Part shown: in pieces, positions 48,158 through 56,267 of the stretch
How positions within the stretch are numbered: the first letter of the stretch is position 1
How the letters are laid out: each line of letters opens with the position of its first letter
Assembly: GCA_050744865.1 (NCBI GenBank)
Contig: JBOGHW010000082.1
Span: 11,841-75,840, forward strand
DNA: 64,000 nt
From: JAKACA01 sp050744865
GTDB lineage: Bacteria; Actinomycetota; Acidimicrobiia; Acidimicrobiales; Bog-793
Reading direction: 5' to 3'
The notes under the pieces: model-generated
The model's database searches: none
Told to the model about the DNA's origin: nothing
What the model saw: only the letters and a program-made list of their open reading frames with translations
Made by a program: the position numbers and the translations under genes

Positions 48158-48175
48158 GGGCGGCCGAGGCCGCCC
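48158..48175 (+). terminator. Hairpin after the GroES-like gene
   Basis: GGGCGGCC (48158-48165) and GGCCGCCC (48168-48175) make a perfect 8-bp stem with a 2-nt gap. No T-run follows. It separates the GroES-like gene from trpE. Confidence 0.5.
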
Positions 48176-48280
48176 TACTCAAGTTTGACGAGGGTGGCCT
48201 CGTGCAGGAAGGCCGGGGGGCATGTCACACCGGCCGGAAGTCTTGCTTCTACAGGGTTCTCGAGCCCTGAGGCGGCTGGG

Positions 48281-49873
48281 TTGACGAGTCGGCGCGGGGT
48301 GCCGCCGGGCGCGCCGCCGGGGCGCATCGAGGTCTTGCCGAGCCAGGCGCGCTTTGTCGAGCTGGCGAGGGCACACAAGGTCGTCCCGGTCTGGCAGGAG
48401 CTGGTCGCCGACACGATCACACCTGTCGGGGCATTCCGGTCGGTGGTGGGAGACGGGGACGGCTTCTTGCTCGAGAGCGTGGAGCATGGCGAGAGGTGGA
48501 GCCGGTTCTCGTTTCTTGGTAGGTCTCCTGCGGCCACGCTCGTCTCACGCGGCGCGGCCGTCGTTGTCGAGTCGGGAGAGCTCCCGGTCGCTGTCCCGCT
48601 CGACGACGGGATCCTTGCCAGCATCGAGGCGATGCTGTCCGAGCTCGCCTCGGCACCACAGACGGAGCTGCCGCCGCTGCATGGGGGCCTCGTCGGCTAC
48701 TTGGGCTATGACGTGGTGCGGGAGGTCGAACGACTCGGCACGCCGCCGGCGGACGACCTGGGGCTGCCGGACGCCATCGTGTCTGTCATCGGCGAGCTGG
48801 CTGCCTTCGACCACTGGCGCCAGCGGGTCACCCTCGTCGACAACGTCATCGTCCCCTTGCTGCCAGGTGGTGGGACCGATGCCGTCGTCGCCTGTTCGCG
48901 CTACCAGGAAGCAGTGGCACGGATCGAGCGCCTCCGCCACGACCTCGAGGCGCCCTCGGCCGAACCTCTCGTCACGCCGCCCGACAGGTCCGAGCAGCTG
49001 CCGGAACAGCAAGTGCGCCGTGTCATGTCCTCGGAGGCCTACCAGCTGGCGGTCGAAGCGGCCAAGGAGTACATCCGCGCCGGCGACGCATTCCAGGTTG
49101 TCCTGTCCCAACGCTTTGACTTCGAGCTCGGATGCGACCCGTTCGACGTCTACAGGGTGCTGCGGCAGGTTAACCCGAGCCCTTACATGTTCTTCCTGAG
49201 GCAGGCCGGTATCACTGTAGTCGGGGCCTCGCCCGAGCCCCTCGTTCGCCTCCTCGACCGCAGGGTGATCTCGCGCCCCATCGCAGGCACCCGGCGGCGG
49301 GGGCACTCGGCTGACCACGACAGGCGTCTGGAGGCCGAGCTTGTGGAGCACCCAAAGGAGCGCGCCGAGCACGTGATGCTTGTGGACCTTGCCCGCAACG
49401 ACGTCGGCCGTGTCGTGAAGTTCGCGACCGAGAAGGTCGACGAGCTGATGACAGTCGAGCGATACAGCCACGTCATGCACCTGACGTCCCAGGTCTCAGG
49501 CGAGCTGGCCGACGGCAAAGGCCCAGTCGACGTCCTCCGGGCGACGCTGCCGGCCGGCACCGTCTCAGGGGCCCCGAAGGTGCGGGCGATGGAGATAATC
49601 GACGAGCTGGAACCTACCAAGCGAGGCCCGTATGCAGGAGTGGTCGGCTACATCGACTTCACGGGGAACCTCGACACCGCCATCGCCATCCGCACGCTTG
49701 TCTGCACGCCTGACGGGAGGGCGTGCGTGCAGGCCGGTGCCGGCATCGTGGTCGACAGCGACCCAGCGGCCGAGGACCAGGAGTGCCAGGACAAAGCGGC
49801 TGCCATCCTCGCTGCGGTGGCCGGCGCCAGGAAGCTTGTCGCCCGCCGAGGCGTTGCAATTCGAGATGACTGA
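48281..49873 (+). CDS. trpE: Anthranilate synthase component I
   Basis: A 530-residue chorismate-binding enzyme: LESVEHGERWSRFSFLGRSP (N-terminal, Trp-binding region), QVVLSQRFDFELGCDPFDVY, NPSPYMFFLRQAGITVVGAS, RPIAGTRRRGHSADHDRRLE, DLARNDVGRVVKFATEKVDE and GTVSGAPKVRAMEIIDEL. The L-E-S motif implies feedback inhibition by tryptophan. It makes anthranilate from chorismate with a TrpG amidotransferase, which is not encoded here. TTG 48281 is chosen because GAGG lies 8 nt upstream; GTG 48299 is an alternative and the open frame reaches 48185. No Trp-rich leader peptide is seen upstream. The stop overlaps ygfZ by 8 nt. Confidence 0.93.
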   Translation: MTSRRGVPPGAPPGRIEVLPSQARFVELARAHKVVPVWQELVADTITPVGAFRSVVGDGDGFLLESVEHGERWSRFSFLGRSPAATLVSRGAAVVVESGELPVAVPLDDGILASIEAMLSELASAPQTELPPLHGGLVGYLGYDVVREVERLGTPPADDLGLPDAIVSVIGELAAFDHWRQRVTLVDNVIVPLLPGGGTDAVVACSRYQEAVARIERLRHDLEAPSAEPLVTPPDRSEQLPEQQVRRVMSSEAYQLAVEAAKEYIRAGDAFQVVLSQRFDFELGCDPFDVYRVLRQVNPSPYMFFLRQAGITVVGASPEPLVRLLDRRVISRPIAGTRRRGHSADHDRRLEAELVEHPKERAEHVMLVDLARNDVGRVVKFATEKVDELMTVERYSHVMHLTSQVSGELADGKGPVDVLRATLPAGTVSGAPKVRAMEIIDELEPTKRGPYAGVVGYIDFTGNLDTAIAIRTLVCTPDGRACVQAGAGIVVDSDPAAEDQECQDKAAAILAAVAGARKLVARRGVAIRDD

Positions 49874-50810
49874 ACCGGCCGACCGAGACCCGGACACCTA
49901 CTACGACCTGCGGCACGGCTTCGCCTGGCGTGCCATCCGACGCGACGCCCTCATGGTGGCGGGCGCTGACGCTCGCAGTTGGCTGCAGGGCCAGGTCAGC
50001 AACGACCTGGACCCTCTCGAGGCCGGCGGCTCGGCCTGGGCTCTCCTGCTTTCGCCGCAAGGCAAAGTGGACTCGTTCGTGAGGGTGTCGCTGCTGGACG
50101 GCGCCGAGTACCTGATCGACGCGCCTGAGGGTGCCGGGCCGGCGCTGATGGACAGGCTCCGGCGCTTCAAGATCCGCGTCAAGGCCGATCTGCGACTTGT
50201 CGAGGATCTCGTGGCAGTCGAGGTGAGAGGGCCGGCGGCTGCCGCTGTCGCACTCTCGTCGGCGATCCACACTGCTGCAGTTGACTGGCCGGGCTATGGC
50301 GGTCTCGACCTGCTTTGCCGCGCCGGCCCGGACGAGGTCACTTCCTCGGCAGCCCGCAGCTTCGGGACGATGGCCGGATGCGCGGAGGACTTCTCGGCTG
50401 CCCGCATCGAGTCCGGTTGGCCCTCACTGGGTGCCGAGATCACGGACCGCACCATCCCTCAAGAGCTCGGCGAGCAGTTCCTCTCGGTCTCCGTCAGCTT
50501 CACGAAGGGCTGCTACACAGGCCAGGAGTTGGTAGCGCGGCTGGATGCCCGGGGCTCGAAGGTAGCGCGACGCCTGCGTGGTGTCGTCATCGAGTCTGGC
50601 CCAGGCGCGCACGTGGCTCCCGTGGCGGGCGACAAGCTGGTTGTCGACGGCGCCGAGGCCGGCGAGCTCACCAGTGTGGCGTACTCGCGCGGGCTCGGTG
50701 CCTACGTGGCGCTGGCGTACGTGAAGCGGGCCGTTACCCTGCCGGGCGAGGGAACTGCGGGGCCAGGCTCCTCGCCTGCCGTGGTCCGCCAACTGCCCCT
50801 CGCCGAGTAA
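49866..50810 (+). CDS. ygfZ: Folate-binding protein YgfZ
   Basis: A 314-residue GcvT-fold protein with the YgfZ signature KGCYTGQELVARLDARG (about 217-233), preceded by RIESGWPSLGAEITDRTIPQ and the N-terminal GADARSWLQGQVSNDLDPLE. YgfZ uses tetrahydrofolate to help repair or assemble certain iron-sulfur enzymes. The ATG overlaps the trpE stop by 8 nt. Location between trpE and the rest of the trp genes is probably incidental transcription sharing. Confidence 0.9.
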   Translation: MTEPADRDPDTYYDLRHGFAWRAIRRDALMVAGADARSWLQGQVSNDLDPLEAGGSAWALLLSPQGKVDSFVRVSLLDGAEYLIDAPEGAGPALMDRLRRFKIRVKADLRLVEDLVAVEVRGPAAAAVALSSAIHTAAVDWPGYGGLDLLCRAGPDEVTSSAARSFGTMAGCAEDFSAARIESGWPSLGAEITDRTIPQELGEQFLSVSVSFTKGCYTGQELVARLDARGSKVARRLRGVVIESGPGAHVAPVAGDKLVVDGAEAGELTSVAYSRGLGAYVALAYVKRAVTLPGEGTAGPGSSPAVVRQLPLAE

Positions 50811-50821
50811 GAGGCTATCTC

Positions 50822-51709
50822 GTGCTCGCAGTCGTCCTGGCCCTGGCAGCAGCGCTCTGCAACGCCCTGGCGACGATCTTCGAACGCATGGGAGTCCAGA
50901 ACGCACCGCGGGAGGACTCGATGCACCTATCCCTTATCGCCCACGCCGTGCGCCGCCGGGTGTGGCTCCTCGGCTTTGCTGCCATGATCGCCGCTTTCGC
51001 ATTCCAGGTCTCTGCGCTCAGCCAGGGCGGGCTCACCGTCGTGCAACCTTTGCTGGCGACCGAGCTGATATTCCTCGTGGTCATACTGCGTGCTTGGTTC
51101 GGGCGGCCGTTCGGGCGGCGTGAGGCGACCGGCCTGCTGCTGACCGTCGCCGGGCTGGCGACGTTCCTGGCGGTGAGCGACCAGGGTGGCGGCACGGCCC
51201 TGCCGAACACGGCTGGGTGGGTCATCGTCAGCGCAGCCTGCGCGGGCCTCGTCGTGGCTGCCGTATTACTTGCCCGCACGGGCTCTCGGCCATGGCGTTC
51301 GGCCTGCTTCGGGACGGCGGCAGCCGTGTCCTTCGCGCTTTGTGCCGCCTTCATGAAGTCCAGCACCACGATTGCCGCGAGGGTGGGGGACCTCCACCTC
51401 TTTGAACACTTCGAGCCGTACGCCCTCGCCGCCGCCGGGCTGTGCGGCCTCTTCCTCGCGCAGAACGCGTTCCATGCCGGACCGATAACTGCCTCGCAGG
51501 CGTCTCTTGTGATAGTCGACCCCATCGTGAGCATCGTCATCGGGGTGGGGCTGTTTAACGAGAACGTGCGGGACTCGACGGGCGCTCTTGCGCTAGACGC
51601 CGTGGCGCTGTTGGTCATGTCGTTGGGGCTGCTCGTGCTTTGCCACTCGCCGCTCATCGTCGGCCACGGAGCCGACGAGCCACTCGTGCGAGCGCCGGCC
51701 TCCGGCTAG
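50822..51709 (+). CDS. DMT-superfamily (EamA/NIPA-like) transporter
   Basis: A 295-residue protein with about nine to ten membrane helices, e.g. LAVVLALAAALCNALATIFE, LLGFAAMIAAFAFQVSALSQ, GLLLTVAGLATFLAV and LALDAVALLVMSLGLLVLC. The pattern GGLTVVQPLLATELIFLVVI and the second-half SQASLVIVDPIVSIVIGVGL are typical of actinobacterial DMT proteins related to NIPA magnesium transporters. Substrate unknown. GTG 50822 has AAGAGG about 8 nt upstream; it follows ygfZ by 11 nt, in the same probable transcript. Confidence 0.83.
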   Translation: MLAVVLALAAALCNALATIFERMGVQNAPREDSMHLSLIAHAVRRRVWLLGFAAMIAAFAFQVSALSQGGLTVVQPLLATELIFLVVILRAWFGRPFGRREATGLLLTVAGLATFLAVSDQGGGTALPNTAGWVIVSAACAGLVVAAVLLARTGSRPWRSACFGTAAAVSFALCAAFMKSSTTIAARVGDLHLFEHFEPYALAAAGLCGLFLAQNAFHAGPITASQASLVIVDPIVSIVIGVGLFNENVRDSTGALALDAVALLVMSLGLLVLCHSPLIVGHGADEPLVRAPASG

Positions 51710-51741
51710 CGCGCCGGCAGCGCAGGAGTGGTCGAGCTGGG

Positions 51742-51747
51742 TAGGCT
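51742..51747 (+). promoter_or_regulatory. -10 hexamer before the trpC leader ORF
   Basis: TAGGCT ends 8 nt before ATG 51756, matching the leaderless pattern used elsewhere in the window. It would give trpCFBA a promoter of their own. Confidence 0.4.
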
Positions 51748-51755
51748 CTCGGCCT

Positions 51756-51782
51756 ATGCCGTCCGACCCGACGGCCGCCTGA
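51756..51782 (+). CDS. Eight-codon leader ORF upstream of trpC
   Basis: ATG 51756 opens an 8-codon frame, MPSDPTAA, that stops at 51780-51782, one base before the trpC GTG at 51784. It sits at leaderless distance from TAGGCT. It contains no tryptophan codon, so it is not a classical attenuator peptide. It may load ribosomes for re-initiation at trpC, which lacks a Shine-Dalgarno sequence. Chance is not excluded. Confidence 0.35.
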   Translation: MPSDPTAA

Positions 51783-51783
51783 C

Positions 51784-52605
51784 GTGGTGGCCTCTCCCTC
51801 GCCGGCGGCAACTTACCTCGACGGCATCCTGGCCTTGCACCGAAGCCGCGCAGCCTCCGACGGCAGGCGTACTGCTTGGTTGCATGCGGAGGCGGAGGCC
51901 TACTCGGCGGCTCATCCGCCCCGGGCCTTCGCGGCAAGCTTGCGTCAGGGCGCACGGCCAGGCGGCATAGCTGTGATCGCGGAGATCAAGCGGCGTTCGC
52001 CTTCCAAAGGCGACATCGCCCCGGTTCTCGACGTCGCCGATCTCGCTCGGCGGTACGAGGCGGGCGGCGCCGCCGCGCTGTCGGTGTTGACCGACCAGAC
52101 GCATTTCGCCGGCTCCGCCCAGGATCTGCGCCATGCGAGGGCTGCCACAACAGTCCCTGTGCTCCGCAAGGACTTCACCGTGTCGGCCAACGACGTGTGC
52201 GACGCCCGGCTCATGGGAGCTGACGCAGTCTTGCTCATCGTGGCGGCTCTGAGCGACCGGGAGCTGAGAGTGCTCCTGGAGCTTGCCGGCGAGCTCGGTA
52301 TCGCTGCCCTGGTAGAGGTCCACGACGAGGCAGAGGCCGAACGCGCTCTTGCCTCGGGTGCCTCCGTCGTCGGCGTCAACCAGCGCGACTTGAGGACATT
52401 CGAGGTGGACGGCGAGCGGGCGCTGCGGGTCGGCCGGTACCTGCCCGGCACCGTCGTCAAGGTGGCCGAGTCGGGCATCGGTAGCCGCGACCAGGTGGCC
52501 CGGCTGGCGGCAGCCGGGTACGACGCCGTCCTCGTCGGCGAGGCGCTCGTGAGGAGCCCCGACCCGGCCGCGACGGTTGCGGGCTTAAGGGGGGACGGCG
52601 CCTGA
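51784..52605 (+). CDS. trpC: Indole-3-glycerol-phosphate synthase
   Basis: A 273-residue TIM-barrel enzyme: VIAEIKRRSPSKGDIAPVLD (catalytic lysine and phosphate region), ALSVLTDQTHFAGSAQDL, VPVLRKDFTVSANDVCDARL, VVGVNQRDLRTFEVDGE and VAESGIGSRDQVARLAAAGY. It closes the indole ring in tryptophan synthesis. It starts one base after the leader-ORF stop; GTG 51784 and 51787 are tandem candidates. Its stop overlaps the trpF ATG. Confidence 0.95.
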   Translation: MVASPSPAATYLDGILALHRSRAASDGRRTAWLHAEAEAYSAAHPPRAFAASLRQGARPGGIAVIAEIKRRSPSKGDIAPVLDVADLARRYEAGGAAALSVLTDQTHFAGSAQDLRHARAATTVPVLRKDFTVSANDVCDARLMGADAVLLIVAALSDRELRVLLELAGELGIAALVEVHDEAEAERALASGASVVGVNQRDLRTFEVDGERALRVGRYLPGTVVKVAESGIGSRDQVARLAAAGYDAVLVGEALVRSPDPAATVAGLRGDGA

Positions 52606-53261
52606 TGTGGGTGAAGATCTGCGGCATCACCGGCGAGGAGGACGCCCTTATCGCGGTGGCGATGGGCGCCGACGCCGTCGGATTCACCTTCGCGCCATCG
52701 CCACGGCAGATGGCACCCGGTGCGGTGCACTCGATAGTGAGGCGCTTGCCGCCTGAGATCGTCACCGTTGGTGTCTTCAGAAACGAGAGCCCGTCCCGAG
52801 TCGTGGAGATCGTCAACACCGTCGGGCTGAAGGCCGCACAGCTGCATGGTGACGAGAGCCGCGAGGACTGCGGCTACGTCTCGGTCCGCGTGCCGCTCGT
52901 GATAAAGGCCTTCTCAGCGGGCGACTTCCGGATCGCCCGCGCCGAGGAGTACGGCGCTGGAATCATCCTGCTCGACGCCCCGTCTCCCGGTTCGGGCAAG
53001 GTGTTCGACTGGCGGCTGGCCGAAGGTGCTCCCCGCGGCCGTCGCGTCGTGCTGGCCGGAGGTCTCGACAGCCACAACGTGGCCGAGGCGATCCAGACAG
53101 TCCACCCTTGGGGCGTCGACGTCAGCACGGGCGTCGAGATCTCACCCGGCAAGAAGGACCCCAGGAAGATAAGGGCCTTCGTGCAGGCGGCGCGGGCCGC
53201 TGAGCCGGAGCCCTACGACCCGGAGCTCGACGCCCCCTACGACTGGCAGGACGAGCGGTGA
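52605..53261 (+). CDS. trpF: Phosphoribosylanthranilate isomerase
   Basis: A 218-residue TrpF: the N-terminal VKICGITGEEDALIAV holds the catalytic cysteine (K-I-C-G-I), GFTFAPSPRQMAPGAVHSIV and VGVFRNESPSRVVEIV the next strands, and LDSHNVAEAIQTVHPWGVDV with SSGVE-type VSTGVEISPGKKD the phosphate site. A short acidic tail ends the protein. Many actinobacteria lack trpF and use the dual enzyme PriA instead, so a dedicated gene here is notable. ATG overlaps the trpC stop; the end overlaps trpB (GTGA). Confidence 0.94.
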   Translation: MWVKICGITGEEDALIAVAMGADAVGFTFAPSPRQMAPGAVHSIVRRLPPEIVTVGVFRNESPSRVVEIVNTVGLKAAQLHGDESREDCGYVSVRVPLVIKAFSAGDFRIARAEEYGAGIILLDAPSPGSGKVFDWRLAEGAPRGRRVVLAGGLDSHNVAEAIQTVHPWGVDVSTGVEISPGKKDPRKIRAFVQAARAAEPEPYDPELDAPYDWQDER

Positions 53262-54436
53262 AAGCTATCGGCGAGTTGATGAGGGAGCCTGGCGCCAAGG
53301 GCCGCTTCGGCGACTACGGAGGGCGGTTCGTGCCCGAGTCGTTGATACCGGCCTGCGAGGAGCTCGACCGCGGCTTCCACACGGCGTGGAGCGATCCCGG
53401 CTTCCGCTCCGAGCTCGACAGGTTGCTGCGCGACTACGGCGGCCGGCCGACGCCGGTGACCGAGTGCCGCCGCCTCTCCGAGCAGCTGGGCATCCGCTTG
53501 CTGTTGAAACGCGAGGACCTCAACCACACCGGGTCTCACAAGCTGAACAACGTTCTCGGCCAAGCGCTCCTCGCCCAGGCGATGGGCAAGACGCGCCTGG
53601 TCGCCGAGACAGGCGCCGGCCAGCACGGCGTGGCGACTGCGACGGCGGCGGCGCTGTTCGGAATGACGTGCTCGGTCTACATGGGTGCCGTCGACGTCGA
53701 GCGCCAAGCCCTGAACGTCTTCCGCATGCGCCTGCTCGGGGCCTCGGTCCACCCCGTCCAGTCGGGAAGCCAGACGCTGAAGGACGCCATCAACGAGGCC
53801 CTGCGCGACTGGGTAGGCACTGTCGACAGCTCGCACTACCTCATCGGCTCGGTGATGGGCCCCCACCCGTACCCCTTCATCGTGCGCGAGCTGCAGCGGG
53901 TCGTCGGCGAAGAGGCGAGAAGCCAGTGCCGCGAGCTGCTCAACAGCGACCCCGACGTCGTCGTGGCGTGCGTAGGCGGGGGCTCCAACGCTGCAGGGAC
54001 CTTCGCCGGGTTCGTCGACTCCGGGGCTCGGCTGGTAGGCGTCGAGGCAGCCGGGGGCTCGGCCGTCAACCATGGCGTAACGGGGGTGGTGCATGGGATG
54101 CGGTCGCGTTTCCTGCAGGACGAGGAGGGCCAGATCCTGGAGGCCCACTCGATCTCGGCGGGCCTCGACTACCCGGGCGTGGGCCCGGAGCACGCGTATC
54201 TGGCAGACCTCGGGCGCGCCGAGTACACCGAGGCATCTGACGCCGAAGTGCTGGCCGCCTTCAAGCTCCTCGCCGAGACCGAAGGGATCATCCCCGCGCT
54301 CGAGCCGTGCCACGCGCTGGCTTGGGTCATCCGCGAAGCACGAGGGTCGATCCCTGCTGACTCCACAGTCCTGCTGACGCTCTCTGGGAGAGGTGACAAG
54401 GACGTGGACCTCGTGATGGAGCGCCTGCGCGCATGA
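53258..54436 (+). CDS. trpB: Tryptophan synthase beta chain
   Basis: A 392-residue PLP enzyme: FGDYGGRFVPESLIPACEEL, the PLP lysine in HTGSHKLNNVLGQALLAQAM, ETGAGQHGVATATAAALFGM, the phosphate loop VGGGSNAAGTFAGFVD and a C-terminal LSGRGDKDVDLV. It condenses indole with serine. Its normal TrpB1 length and the adjacent trpA indicate the usual alpha2beta2 complex. The GTG start overlaps trpF and the stop overlaps trpA (ATGA). Confidence 0.97.
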   Translation: MKAIGELMREPGAKGRFGDYGGRFVPESLIPACEELDRGFHTAWSDPGFRSELDRLLRDYGGRPTPVTECRRLSEQLGIRLLLKREDLNHTGSHKLNNVLGQALLAQAMGKTRLVAETGAGQHGVATATAAALFGMTCSVYMGAVDVERQALNVFRMRLLGASVHPVQSGSQTLKDAINEALRDWVGTVDSSHYLIGSVMGPHPYPFIVRELQRVVGEEARSQCRELLNSDPDVVVACVGGGSNAAGTFAGFVDSGARLVGVEAAGGSAVNHGVTGVVHGMRSRFLQDEEGQILEAHSISAGLDYPGVGPEHAYLADLGRAEYTEASDAEVLAAFKLLAETEGIIPALEPCHALAWVIREARGSIPADSTVLLTLSGRGDKDVDLVMERLRA

Positions 54437-55212
54437 CGCGGCCCGATCTTGCTGCTCACCTGCGTGCCGCACGCGACCGAGGGCGCAAGCTGCTGGTGCC
54501 GTACATCACCGGAGGGCTCGGGAAGGACTGGGTGGGCACCCTCGAAGCCGTGGCGGCTGCCGGAGCGGACGCCGTCGAGGTCGGCCTGCCCTTCAGTGAC
54601 CCAATGATGGACGGTCCCATCATCCAGCGTGCCTCGCTTGCGGCTCTCCGTGACGGGGCGACAGCCCAAGGGATCATCGACGGCATCGCCAAGGCTGACC
54701 TCGGAGTGCCGGTGGCGGTCATGACCTACTACAACGTCGTCGCCCGGGCAGGCCATCGCCGCATGGCCAGCGGGCTGGCTGAGGCCGCCATCACCGGGGC
54801 GATAGTGCCGGACCTGCCCGTCGACGAGATCGACGACTGGGCGGTCGAGGCCGACCGTGCCGGGGTGAGCACAGTTCTGCTGGCCGCGCCTACGACGACC
54901 GACGCCCGCCTGCAGCAGATCTGCGCCAGGGCGAGAGGCTTCCTGTATGCCGTCGGGCTCATGGGGGTCACGGGCGAGCGCAACGAGCTGGCGCGAAGCG
55001 CCGCCACCATCGCCGGGCGCTGCAAGTCGGCGACCGACCTCCCTGTGCTTGTCGGGGTCGGCATCTCGACGCCGTCGCAGGCAGCAGACGTCAGCCAGGT
55101 GGCCGACGGTGTCGTGGTGGGCTCCGCCCTCGTCCACCGCATCCTCGACTCGTGCGGGCCACAGGGCGCTGCCGATTTCATCGGGCAGTTCAGGCAGGCG
55201 CTCGACGGCTGA
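54433..55212 (+). CDS. trpA: Tryptophan synthase alpha chain
   Basis: A 259-residue TIM barrel: LVPYITGGLGKDWVGTLEAV, the catalytic glutamate in VEVGLPFSDPMMDGPIIQRA, catalytic aspartate in GAIVPDLPVDEIDDW, and phosphate-binding GVGISTPSQAADV with VVGSALV. It cleaves indole-3-glycerol phosphate. It ends the trp set; the argC promoter begins immediately after its stop, so the arg operon may receive read-through from trp. Confidence 0.96.
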   Translation: MTRPDLAAHLRAARDRGRKLLVPYITGGLGKDWVGTLEAVAAAGADAVEVGLPFSDPMMDGPIIQRASLAALRDGATAQGIIDGIAKADLGVPVAVMTYYNVVARAGHRRMASGLAEAAITGAIVPDLPVDEIDDWAVEADRAGVSTVLLAAPTTTDARLQQICARARGFLYAVGLMGVTGERNELARSAATIAGRCKSATDLPVLVGVGISTPSQAADVSQVADGVVVGSALVHRILDSCGPQGAADFIGQFRQALDG

Positions 55213-55228
55213 TTGCATGATTATGCAA
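55213..55228. promoter_or_regulatory. ARG box-like palindrome (ArgR operator) at argC
   Basis: TTGCAT-GATT-ATGCAA is a perfect 6-bp-arm palindrome of the ARG-box type. A weaker second box, TGTAT-AGTC-ATGCT (55234-55247), is centred 20 bp downstream, the tandem spacing expected for hexameric ArgR. Box 1 contains the -35 and box 2 the -10, so ArgR binding would block RNA polymerase. Confidence 0.8.
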
Positions 55229-55241
55229 ATATGTGTATAGT
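55213..55241 (+). promoter_or_regulatory. argC promoter
   Basis: TTGCAT (55213-55218) as -35 and TATAGT (55236-55241) as -10 are separated by 17 bp. Transcription should start about 7 nt downstream, at the GTG of argC (55248), giving a leaderless mRNA. Confidence 0.72.
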
Positions 55242-55247
55242 CATGCT

Positions 55248-56267
55248 GTGAAGTGTGGAGTCATCGGGGCTTCTGGCTACCTGGGTGCGGAGTTGCTGCG
55301 GTTGTTGGCGGACCACCCGAAGTTCGACGTTGCCCTCGCCCAGGCCGACTCGACTGCCGGGTGCCGGCTGGGGGAGGTCTACCCGGCGCTCGACCGCGCA
55401 TACCCGGACCTGGTCGTCGACGGTCTCGACGCGGCAGCTGCCGCCGGCTTGGATGCAGTCTTCGTGGCGCTGCCCTCAGGCGGCTCTCAAGCTGTCGTCG
55501 CCGACCTCCACGATCAGGTCGGCCTCGTCGTGGATCTCGGTGCAGACTTCCGATTGAAGGATCCTGCCGCATACCAGCGCTGGTACGGCTTCGAGCACTC
55601 CAATCCGAGCCTGTTGGCCAGAGCCGTATACGGACTGCCGGAGCTGTTCAGACCGGACATCGTCGGCGCTCGACTCGTTGCGGCCCCGGGTTGTTACGTC
55701 ACCGCCGCCGCCGTGGCGCTGCAACCCCTCGTGGCGACCGGGCTCCTGCAGCCGGACGGCATCGTGATCGACGCGGCGAGCGGCACCTCAGGGGCCGGGA
55801 AGCAGCCCTCACCGGCCTTCCATCATCCTGCTGCCAACGAGAGCTATGCGCCGTACGGGCTGCTGACTCACCGACACACGCCGGAGATCGAGCAAGTCGT
55901 GGGCGCTCAGGTGCTGTTCACACCGCATCTGGCTCCGATGACGCGAGGGATCCTCGCCACCTGCTACGGCCGGCCTGCCACCGCGTCGGTCACCTCGACA
56001 GACTTGCTGCTCGACACGTTGCGCGCCAGGTACGCCCAGGAGCCCTTCGTGGCGGTCACGGCCGGCGTGCCCTCGACGGCGGACGCTTATGGGTCCAACG
56101 TCGTTCACGTGACGGCCCGGTTCGATGAGCGGACAGGTTGGGCGATCGTCATCGCCGCCATCGACAACCTTGTCAAGGGAGGCTCAGGCCAGGCGATCCA
56201 GGCCGCCAACGTCGCTCTCGGCTTGCCCGAGACAGCCGGTCTTCCGCTCGTGGGGCTTTCGCCGTGA
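55248..56267 (+). CDS. argC: N-acetyl-gamma-glutamyl-phosphate reductase
   Basis: A 339-residue enzyme: GVIGASGYLGAELLRLLADH (NADP site), VFVALPSGGSQAVV, LGADFRLKDPAAYQRWYGFE, the catalytic cysteine in AAPGCYVTAAAVALQP (Val where most have Pro) and HRHTPEIEQ with the catalytic histidine. It reduces N-acetylglutamyl phosphate to the semialdehyde. GTG 55248 rather than GTG 55233 is the start: it coincides with the predicted transcription start, and 55233 would lie between promoter elements. It is the first gene of the arg operon; the stop overlaps argB (GTGA). Confidence 0.95.
   Translation: MKCGVIGASGYLGAELLRLLADHPKFDVALAQADSTAGCRLGEVYPALDRAYPDLVVDGLDAAAAAGLDAVFVALPSGGSQAVVADLHDQVGLVVDLGADFRLKDPAAYQRWYGFEHSNPSLLARAVYGLPELFRPDIVGARLVAAPGCYVTAAAVALQPLVATGLLQPDGIVIDAASGTSGAGKQPSPAFHHPAANESYAPYGLLTHRHTPEIEQVVGAQVLFTPHLAPMTRGILATCYGRPATASVTSTDLLLDTLRARYAQEPFVAVTAGVPSTADAYGSNVVHVTARFDERTGWAIVIAAIDNLVKGGSGQAIQAANVALGLPETAGLPLVGLSP

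Noticed and set aside
48143..48280. Trp attenuator or riboswitch before trpE
   Set aside because: A hairpin is present but there is no Trp-rich leader ORF, no alternative pairing and no T-tract; it is better read as the end of the GroES-like gene.
55233..55247. GTG 55233 as start of argC
   Set aside because: It lies between the -35 and -10 of the predicted promoter and would not be on the mRNA.
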